Origin: Haplomitrium mnioides
Taxonomy: Eukaryota; Marchantiophyta; Haplomitriopsida; Calobryales
DNA: 28,769 bases
NCBI GenBank assembly: GCA_049999725.1
Contig: JBNGIS010016142.1
Span: forward strand, 1 to 28,769
Direction of reading: 5' to 3'
In this document: positions 1 through 7,796 of the stretch, piece after piece
Layout: each line of letters starts with the position of its first letter
How positions within the stretch are numbered: the first letter of the stretch is position 1
Translations under genes and position numbers: made by a program
The notes under the pieces: model-generated
Seen by the model: the letters and a program-made list of their open reading frames with translations, nothing else
Database searches by the model: none
What the model was told of the DNA's origin: nothing

Positions 1-739
1 TCCATCTGGACCATTTAGATACTTCCTAGTGACCATTGATGCATCATCCAAATGGTCATAAGTGTCCTTACTGACGACCAAAAACATGGTCTTCCCTAAA
101 CTTTTGGCACAGATACTAAAACTGTCATCACAATTCCCTGATTACCCAATCAGAAACCTGCGAGTAGACAATGCATGAGAATTCACATCCTCAGCATTTG
201 ATGACTTCTGCTCATCTGCAGGTATTAACATACAATACTCAGTCCCGCAAGCCCATTTTTAGAATGGCATAGCTGAATCCGCGATCAAACGCATACAGCT
301 GATCGCCAGACCATTATTACTGAACACTTGTCTCCCCACATCTGCATGGGGACACGCTGTGATGCACGCAGCAGCCCTAATCAAACTTAGACCATTTGCA
401 TTCAACCAGAACTCTCCTCACCACCTAGCAGTTGGAATACCAGCGAACATTTCACACCTTCGGACATTCGGATGTCTTGTCTTGGTACCCATTCTCGGCC
501 CACAGCAAACAAAAATGGGACCACAACGACAAAAAGGGATATACATTGGTTATGAATCCCCATCAATCATCCGATATCTGGAACCCACAACATCTGAGGT
601 CTTCAAATCTCGATTTGCAGACTGTCAATTCTTCGAGGATGTTTTCCCAAATCTAATGCTAGAAAACACCTCTGAAACAACAAAAGATAATCTTATATGG
701 TACAAAAAATCACTACTCCATCATGATTCAAGAACATGA
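1..739 (+). pseudogene. Ty1/copia integrase domain, broken
   Basis: This is the integrase part of a copia polyprotein, entering from the left window edge. The enzyme would insert the retrotransposon cDNA into the genome. Around 10-50 the frame reads GPFRYFLVTIDASSKWS, holding the first acidic catalytic residue; VDNA (about 167-178) holds the second, and NGIAESAIKR (about 262-291) the glutamate. The C-terminal part with FGCLVLVP and GIYIGYESPS is typical of copia integrase. The frame is broken by TAA near 57, TGA near 176 (NA*EF) and TAG near 259 (before NGIAES); the last two look like single-base changes from a glycine codon and CAG. From 359 to 739 the frame is open. GAG, protease and the 5' LTR lie outside the window. 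The family assignment is secure and the copy is clearly dead. Confidence 0.93.
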
Positions 740-1179
740 CAATCAGACTACGAAGTTCGGAGGCTCCTTAAGTTACAACAAACATTAATCAAAATGCCAG
801 ACGCATTCAATGACATAGCCAGCCTCACTAAATCACATATTGAGGCAGCAAATGCTCCTGCCAGACTACAAAAAGACTCAACTACAGCAACAGAGATTGC
901 ACCTAAAGCCAAAAGAGGCAGACCATTAGGCTCCAAAAACAAGCCGAAAACGACAACACCTTTACTGAGCAGCCCTATAATACAACAGCATTCAAACTTC
1001 ATACAAGAAACAATTATACACAGCCAATACCAGAAAATGATGAAATCGCGATTGACTACACATTTACTGATCATATATGGAAACGTGACCAAACCAATAT
1101 GGACGACATGTTTGCCTATTCAGTATCCCAGACTATAGACAATACCATTCCCGATCCAATATCAGTACAAGATGCACAA

Positions 1180-1373
1180 TCCAGGACGGATTGGCCACAA
1201 TGGGAACAAGCCATACACTCAGAACTNNNNNNNNNNNNNNNNNNNNNNNNNNNNNNNNNNNNNNNNNNNNNNNNNNNNNNNNNNNNNNNNNNNNNNNNNN
1301 NNNNNNNNNNNNNNNNNNNNNNNNNNTCCAGGACGGATTGGCCACAATGGGAACAAGCCATACACTCAGAACT
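1180..1373. other. 100-N assembly gap flanked by an exact 47-bp direct repeat
   Basis: Exactly 100 Ns occupy 1227-1326. The 47 bases before the gap (1180-1226) are repeated exactly after it (1327-1373). The repeat plus gap total 147 bases, a multiple of three, and removing them leaves the reverse transcriptase frame continuous. This looks like two overlapping contigs placed end to end with a standard gap rather than a biological duplication. Confidence 0.9.
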
Positions 1374-1758
1374 GGACTCCCTCATAAACCGACAAGTATT
1401 TGGATCAATCATACCTTCCACACCATACATGAACCTGATAGACTACAGGTTTATATTTGTCAAGAAGAGAAATGCAAAAGGAGAAGTCACGAGATACAAG
1501 GCAAGACTAGTCGCAAAAGGATACACTCAAATCCCTGGACGAGACTACAATCTGACATACTCACCAGTCATGGATACAATCACACATAGATATATGATAG
1601 CATTTGCAATCCAACGCAATCTCACCGTGCATATCATGGATGTTATTACTGCATACTTATATGGCATACTTGACACTCAAATTTTTATGAAAGCACCCCC
1701 TGAACTCATCTCCAGGATATCATTCCACATTGAGGGGGAGAAGCAAATAAATGAGGTT

Positions 1759-2010
1759 GGACCTTTTGTCCCTCATGGCCAGAAATATGAAAGTGGAACT
1801 TTGGTCACTCATGGCCAGAAATATGAAAGTGGACCTTTTGTCCCTCGAGGTCAGCAATATCAAAATGGACCTTTTGTCCTACACGACCAGAAAAAGGAGA
1901 GTAGACCTTTTGTCACTCACAACCAAACTGGTAAACAGAGACCTTTTGTCTCCCAAGGCCAAAATTCTGCAGATGGACCTACAATCCAAAGAGGATACAC
2001 AAGCCTGATG
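1759..2010 (+). repeat. 36-bp tandem repeat (12-residue unit) inside copia reverse transcriptase
   Basis: Seven units start at 1759, 1795, 1831, 1867, 1903, 1939 and 1975, exactly 36 bp apart, so each adds 12 residues in frame. The first unit reads GPFVPHGQKYES; later ones drift. The DNA core GGACCTTTTGTCC is a short imperfect inverted repeat. Isolated cores recur at about 2020, 2137, 2185 and 2232, suggesting an older, longer array to about 2250. It lies between the PPEL segment and SMYGLKQ of the reverse transcriptase, a place where copia proteins vary in length. Confidence 0.9.
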
Positions 2011-2811
2011 ACAAAACAAGGACCTTCTGTCCTTATGACAAAAACGAAATGCCAGGCTATGAATGACATGTTGCAAACAACAGCAAACAGATCATGTATG
2101 AGGCCAACCAACTTGCTGAGCACGCATGACAACAATGGACCTTCAGTCCCCACAAATGATCTGCAAAACATGCAATAGTATACTGGGCCTTTAGTCCAGC
2201 CAACAAAGAAGATGTACAATAAACATCAACAGGGACCTTTAGTCCCACATCGCCCAAACAGAGGCATACAAGTGGCAGGGACATCTATGGCAACAAATGG
2301 GATATCATCAAAAATATCAGACCAGAAGATGGTTGTACAAGTCCTGCGATCAATGTACGGACTTAAACAGAGCGGTAGAAACTGGTATCAAAGATTCAAA
2401 TAAAAAATGATGACCCTAAACTTTACAAATGAGGACATTGCACCATGTCTCTTTATGAAACAAGAAAATCCTGAATACGTCATAGTGGATATATGTAGAT
2501 GACATTAACATCTTTGGCACACCATGACTGGCCAAAGACACCATTGAGAAACTGAAAGACATATTTGAAATGCGAGACATTGGCGAACCTAATTTCTGCC
2601 TGGGAATACAGTTTGAACATCTACAAGATGGGATACTAATCCATCAATCTACTTACACATCCAGAATCCTTAAACAGTTCAACATAGATAAAGCTCAGCC
2701 AATGAGCACTCCAATGGAAATCAGATAATCAGACCCCATGAGAGACATGTTCTCAAAAAGAAAGGAAACATAACCAACACTGGGACCTGAAAAACCATAC
2801 CTTTCAGCAAT

Positions 2812-3499
2812 AGGGGCACTGATGTACCTTGCAAATCAAACAAGGCCAGACATAGCTTTCGCCGTGAACTTGCTAGCAAGACACAATTCCCAACCCACTA
2901 TACGACATTGGAACGACATCAAAAGGATTTTCAAGTACCTTCAAGGAACCATAGACATGGGACTGTTCTTCCCGAAAAATGCAGAACATGACATTATAGG
3001 ATATGCTGATGCAGGATACTTATTTGACCCCGACGACAGCAAGTCTCAAACAGGATATGTATTCCTTAAAGGGGGCACAACAATATCATGGAAGAGCACA
3101 AAACAAACTATTACTACCACATCTACAAACCATGCTGATATAATAGCTCTGTATGAGGCAAGTAGAGAATGTATTTGGTTGCGCCAACTCATTGACCATA
3201 TCAACTCCAACACAGACTAACCTCTCATCCAAGAACCTACAACTATATTTGAAGATAACAGGCCATGTGTTGACCAAATCGCCCAAGGATTCATCAAGGG
3301 TGATAGAATAAAACACATAGCTCCAAAATTTTTCTATACTCATGAACAACATAATGACAAGATCAAGGTACAATGGATACCTAGTAAACAAAACAGAGCT
3401 GATATGTTCACAAAACCTCTACCCCCTGCTCTACACAAAGAACACACAGAGGGTATTGGTCTCAGAAAACTGTCTGAAATATACAAGAAGCATACATAA
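2812..3499 (+). pseudogene. Ty1/copia RNase H domain
   Basis: This is the C-terminal RNase H of the copia polyprotein, which removes the RNA template during reverse transcription. Visible marks are GALMYLANQTRPDIAFAVNLLAR (2815-2883), IIGYADAGY (about 2994-3020, first catalytic Asp), SQTGYVFLKGGTTISWKSTKQ, and HADIIALYEASRECIWLRQ, where the usual AEY glutamate position reads ADI. The terminal part GFIKGDRIKHIAPKFFYTHEQ and the stretch ending KQNRADMFTKPLP are classic for the family. A TAA near 3218 splits the domain; the polyprotein end is the TAA at 3497-3499. Confidence 0.93.
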
Positions 3500-3868
3500 T
3501 CTCATCATCATATCTGAAACTCTGACCTGTTGTCAAATATTCCAGATTTATGAGTTGTACTTCTTGATGCACATATATATTGATGCTGACCACAGAATTA
3601 TTTACAGTTGTATTATAGTGCAGGTATTCAAAAACAAATTTGTGATCTCGTGGAGCATATCAGATTCAGGACCAGAGGAGAACTGCCTATAGGACATCAT
3701 CATTTTATGATCTTTGGATAGTTTTTGAACATCATACAGATTCTTCATACATTTATTTTATTAAATACTCTATATGTGGTAGCACTCTTTCCCTTAGAAG
3801 AAAGCAGGAGGGTTTTAATGAGACTACACATATAAGAAGTATATAGGACATCACTAGTCTATAAGTGT
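3500..3868 (+). other. copia 3' untranslated region
   Basis: This AT-rich stretch between the polyprotein stop and the polypurine tract has no recognisable coding domain. The open frame over 3342-3692 overlaps the end of the RNase H gene and has no family features. Confidence 0.6.
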
Positions 3869-3894
3869 GGCTGATTACAGGAGAAGAATCAGCC
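3869..3894 (+). promoter_or_regulatory. hairpin just before the polypurine tract
   Basis: A perfect 8-bp inverted repeat, GGCTGATT with AATCAGCC, encloses a 10-base loop and ends directly against the polypurine tract. In the RNA it would form a stem-loop next to the plus-strand priming site. Any role is inference. Confidence 0.6.
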
Positions 3895-3903
3895 AAGGGG
3901 GAG
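3895..3903 (+). promoter_or_regulatory. copia polypurine tract
   Basis: AAGGGGGAG directly precedes the LTR start TGTTATATG. This is the usual plant copia arrangement, in which the purine run primes plus-strand DNA synthesis. Confidence 0.9.
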
Positions 3904-4061
3904 TGTTATATGACAACAGTGACACTACTATATATAGAATGGATGTACAGATAAGAGGGACGTTTATCCCTCTCATCACTATTGATTAGTACATGAAGGA
4001 AGGTTGTGCGGAGCGGCTGTTCTCTCTACCTCTCTCTCTGTGTGACATGCATGCTACAACA
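3904..4061 (+). repeat. copia 3' LTR (158 bp)
   Basis: The LTR starts TGTTATATGACA just after the polypurine tract and ends CTACAACA. A TATATATA run near 3929-3936 is a plausible promoter element. The right edge is independently supported: sequence from 4062 onward (AAAATAACTTATTTT) matches 15023 onward in T copy A, so homology to the target starts exactly where the LTR ends. AAAAT (4062-4066) would be the target duplication; its left partner lies outside the window. Confidence 0.85.
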
Positions 4062-4443
4062 AAAATAACTTATTTTGATATATGTTTCAATTTTTGGGCT
4101 TCGAAATATAATCAATTAAAAATGCAAGTTTTTTTTATGAAATTTTATACCAGTTTTTTATGTAAGTTTTTTATTGAAAAATTTGCAAGTTTTTTTAATT
4201 TTTTATTTATTTTGAGGTTTCTAATATTTTTATAAAATCTTAGAATATCATTCAATTTTGTATAATTAAATTTCTTCTTGCTCTATCAAGCTTGTTAAAA
4301 TAACAAAAAATAAACCACAAAGACTCACATAGTTTTTTTTTTAAATAACCTTGTTCTCTCTATTTTTGAGCTTGAAAACAACTTAAAACAAAAAACAAAA
4401 GTTCATGTTTCAAGTAGTCTATTCTTTGTTCAAAGTAGCGGCT
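4062..4443 (+). mobile_element. T element right-end fragment (copy 0)
   Basis: This AT-rich stretch aligns along its length with 15023-15373, the right end of T copy A. Shared landmarks are AAAATAACTTATTTTGA, TGGGCTTC, CAAGTTTTTT, the CTCACATA plus poly-T stretch, GTTCATGTTT and the terminus GTTCAAAGTAGCGGCT. Homology to copy A stops after AGTAGCGGCT (4434-4443), which supports a true element boundary. The rest of this copy was displaced by the copia insertion at 4061/4062. Confidence 0.8.
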
Positions 4444-5040
4444 ATGCAAGACAACATTTGGCTTTAGTGTAGCCTTCTCTCACACAATTCATACAATTAA
4501 TTCTTTGCCTCTCCGTTACTGAAGGTCTCTTGCCTATTGTATAGCTAATCAAATTTTGGAAAATTTTCCCCAAATTAGCCACTCTAGACTTTAAAGTTTT
4601 GGAGCTTGATGTTTTTTTCTTTCCAATATTCACATCTCCTTATACAACTCAATCTTAGCTCAATCATCTGTTTCAAAACCATATTCTGATGAACTAGGCA
4701 ACTCTTCTTCATAGTCTTCCATCTTTGGCTTGGTTTTACACACTGGAAAAGTAGAAGTACTAGCTTTTGACTCAATGTTCCGATTTGAGAGCTTAAAGGT
4801 TTCTGCTGCATTAATTTCCTCTTAAAACATAGCAGCTTTTGTTGATGACAATATCTTTACATAGATGGTGCAAGCCCTTTAATATAGGTCTCAATCATGA
4901 ATAGTTCTCTTGGTGGAGGATCCAACTTCAAACCAAACTGCTTAATTGCTTGTGCATATTTCTTCAAAGCCACATGCTTTGCCTTCTTGAATCATAGTAA
5001 GTCTTCCATCACTCTCGACTCATAGCTTGTATCTCATAAA
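4444..5040 (-). pseudogene. LTR-retrotransposon gag fragment with zinc knuckle, broken
   Basis: On the minus strand the frame around 4980-4860 reads KKYAQAIKQFGLKLDPPPREL then MIETYIKGLAPSM, the pattern of a plant retrotransposon gag core. After stops and frame changes comes an acidic linker, and RINCMNCVREGYTKAKC at about 4460-4510 is a CX2CX3GYX4C zinc knuckle with the usual His replaced by Tyr. Gag would package the element RNA. The fragment lies directly downstream of LTR I in the same orientation, but no primer-binding site or leader separates them, so a deletion at the junction is likely. It ends against the T terminus at 4443. Confidence 0.7.
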
Positions 5041-5048
5041 TGTTTTTG

Positions 5049-6663
5049 TGTTTCACTAAGGTGGGATGAATATAGGGGGAGGAATCCGCTCCTTAGTGTG
5101 AAGAGGGGAATCAAGAGGTCAGGGGGACGTCGTAACAATAATGCTTGTAGTATAGTGATAATCTAGATCACGCAAGGGTTGTAATATTGTGGGATGTAGC
5201 TGCGATACTACTGTAGTATACTGGTGCAGAGGTTGCACGGTGGATGTCTAAGATGAGTTACAAAAACACTAGTGGGGAGTAATCGCGTAGGTGGCAAGAT
5301 TGAGGTAAGAAGCTAGCATCATAATGATAGGAAATATAAGATCTGAAATGTCGCAGGGTTCTGCTAGCAAGCCTAGAGAATGTGAGTACAATCAAATTTA
5401 TGGATTTTTAAGGTTAAGGTTGATTTTATAGAGATAAATGGATGCACAAGCTAACTTGTATATCTTTGACAGTCTTAGAAATGAAAAGAGAGGGAGAGGT
5501 ATATGAATCACACTCTAATAGTGTCTTAAGTGAAGGTTTGAAGGGGTGTCCAATACAAGAGACTGGGTTCTAAATACTAAGTCTGATAAAGTTGATCATG
5601 GTCTACACAATACGTCTGATAGATCAAATCAGGATCTAAGATTCTTCGGGAAAAGAATATACAATACAGGTTGTCTGAGGCAATGGTCAAACTACCCCTA
5701 TTGAAAATAGCATTGGGCGACATTATACCAATGGTCAGAGCTAAGAGGCTAACGACTAAAAGGGAGGACTGATTTGTGGTTTCAAACCGCTCTAACTTAT
5801 TTGGTGCTAAGGACAAGGATCATACCGTACATTTGGGTTAGGGACCTATTGGAATGATGTCGCAAGTATGGTTTGTCGGACACAAAGTTCCAACTTTCTA
5901 GTTGAAAATAGTGTCGCACGGCGGGAATGGGCTGGGTAAGGGGGCAAACCTATGACTAATGGCTTGGGCTAATAGTTAAGGACTAGGCTGATAAGAAGCA
6001 ACTTTAAATGTGCAAGATCACGGGTTTCCAATAACCTCGGATGACTACTATGATAGGATAAAGGAGGGATGTCCTACAGGTAATCTTAAATTCCATTTGG
6101 CTCATGTGGTCGATAACTTGAGTCGATAGTGAGAGGAAGCATCTACACTACGAACAAGTGACCTAGGTCGGGTAATCCACTTCAAAAATGGAATTGATGT
6201 TTCTGCATCTCATGAGACGTAATCAACTACATATGACAAACTCTTGGAAGGGGCTCAGAAATAAGATGGAATATTAATCAAGAAACTACTTGTCAACTTC
6301 TTGGAGGAAAGTTTGCTTGAGTGCAAGGATGCAATCCTCAATGATTCATATTGTTAGCGAGTAGGGTGAAATGTAAGTTGACTACTCGGTAACACTTGGT
6401 CAAGTGAGAGTTAGATAGCACACTTATACCAAACCTACACATACAAACAATTCAATACAGTGCAAACCGTAAAGGCAAAACCTAACACTTTATATGTCAA
6501 ATCAGAAGTCTTCCTCTCACTATTAGGATGAATCATATCAAGACTATATGTCAACCTCTTGAACTGTAATATGAATTCCTAATTTTCTTGTTTTGGATCA
6601 GAATGAGACTACAACTCAAACTTGAATCTTTATGTTTGTTCAACTTACGTTCGAGAAAAAACA
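5049..6663 (-). repeat. gypsy-type LTR I (about 1.6 kb)
   Basis: This segment aligns along its full length with LTR II at 24485-26084. In element orientation (minus) it starts TGTTTTTTCTCG at 6663 and ends GTGAAACA at 5049. Near its 3' end TTCACTAAGG (5052-5061) and CCTTAGTGTGAA (about 5092-5103) can form a hairpin shared with LTR II. No primer-binding site follows at 5048, unlike LTR II. Short frames inside (for example 5577-5816 minus) are not conserved as protein and are not called. Confidence 0.75.
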
Positions 6664-6864
6664 CAAGTAGAAGCAAAAATATGGACAAAATAGAAGAACA
6701 ACAAAGAAAAACACAAAAGTGGACTCGTTTTTTTGACAAAGTCCCTTTCATTCTTTCTTCCTATTGCTAAAACCATACACACAAAAGAAGACAAGAAACA
6801 ATACTACACATGAGAGGTAGAATCATCTTTCTTAGACAATAAACAACTACTACTTTGAACTAGA
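6664..6864. other. 201-bp spacer between LTR I and T copy A
   Basis: This AT-rich segment is absent at the matching junction in copy B, where the LTR end GAAACA runs straight into GCCGCTACT at 26084. It ends TACTTTGAAC (6851-6860), the reverse complement of the GTTCAAAGTA found at the right end of T. No gene is seen. Confidence 0.5.
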
Positions 6865-6874
6865 AACCGCTACT

Positions 6875-7385
6875 GGGTTCCTGTTTCATTTGGCGTTTGC
6901 AAAAACCAATTTCAAAATTTTAGCATCCAAAATCATGATTTTGACACTAGTAATATTTGTTTGCAAAAATAATGTAATTTTATATATCAAAATTGCTTAT
7001 TTCAAGTTTACAATATATTTTAAAAAATCTTCTTATAATAATTTTATCAAAATTGCTTTCATAATTTGTTCTTTAAAAAGCATTAACATCAATGAATAGA
7101 ATATATACAAAATGTATATGATATTTGTTGCTAAATATTTTCAAAACTAGCAATGACATCATTAATTTCAAATATTGATCAAAACATTCAAATTTTATCA
7201 GAAACATATTCAATCAAAAAAGATGTTTAGACGCGCAAGAACTTTGAACTATAGTCTAAAAGCTTATTTACGTTGAGACTGTTAAAGCTTCTTTGCACTT
7301 GGAATGTTGAAGCTCTCACATGTAGGAACTTTGAAATAGAACCCTAAAGTCTAGGTGCAAGAGGATTGTTGAAGAAAAATTGTGA
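6875..7385. other. T left subterminal non-coding region, copy A
   Basis: This AT-rich sequence is conserved in copy B (about 26094-26640), for example the TTCATTTGGCRTTYRC start and the AATTTTATCAAAATT and AAACATATTCAATCAAAAAAGA blocks. The short plus-strand frame at 6890-7099 is not preserved between copies, so I treat the region as non-coding end sequence or a 3' flank of the methyltransferase gene. Confidence 0.55.
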
Positions 7386-7389
7386 AAAG

Positions 7390-7570
7390 ACAGTTAAACC
7401 TCATGCACGAATGGACAATTGAAGCCCGTTTGTAGGGACAGCTCAAAGCGTAGGCACATTTTATTTGATAAGGTCAATGCACGCATGGATAACTGAAGCC
7501 CATGTAAGATTGAACAACTAAAGCTCGTGGGTGTATGGACAACCGAAGCTCAAGCAAGCAAAGATTGCTG
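7390..7570. repeat. degenerate palindromic array, about 25-bp unit (copy A)
   Basis: Repeated units resemble ATGCACGCATGGACAACTGAAGCCC with strong drift. The best units are near 7400 (CATGCACGAATGGACAATTGAAGCCC) and 7478 (ATGCACGCATGGATAACTGAAGCCC). The core ATGCACGCAT is close to a palindrome. The array lies about 230 bp past the methyltransferase gene stop, and an array sits at the same place in copy B (26640-26830). Confidence 0.7.
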
Positions 7571-7796
7571 AGTAATTGGACGCAGAGACCTTCCCTACAA
7601 GAAAAGACTTTGTTGCTAATTTTAATGAATTTGTAGGTTTGTGCCGAACCCAGAGCAATGAAATAAGCACAAACCTAAGAATTTTGCGAAAGACATTGAA
7701 TCGCAAAAAAATACATAAATTGGATTTGGAATGCAACAAGAAAAAAGACGAATCAAATAATATTTTGTGAGAAAAATACTTTAATATATACAAAAA

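Larger units (their letters stand above)
790..2800 (+). pseudogene. Ty1/copia linker and reverse transcriptase, broken, with in-frame repeat insertion
   Basis: A linker with an AT-hook-like stretch KRGRPLGSKNKPK (about 915-953) leads into the reverse transcriptase that copies the element RNA. The fingers and palm are recognisable: WEQAIHSELDSL, VKKRNAKGEVTRYKARLVAKGYTQ (about 1459-1530), YSPVMD, and HIMDVITAYLYG (about 1630-1665, first catalytic Asp). After MKAPPEL the frame runs into a 36-bp tandem repeat, and the domain resumes at VLRSMYGLKQSGRNWYQ (about 2341-2394). The pieces at 1099-2178 and 2212-2403 share one frame, separated by a TAG at 2176. The catalytic IYVDD lies at about 2490-2504 after a one-base shift; FEMRDIGEPNFCLGIQ follows. 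More stops occur near 2401, 2522, 2726 and 2771. The 100-N gap at 1227-1326 lies in the first part of the domain. Confidence 0.92.

Noticed and set aside
5049-6663. LTR I as an independent gene-bearing repeat
   Set aside because: No frame is shared with LTR II, and the ends TGTTTT...GAAACA together with the primer site after LTR II explain it as an LTR.
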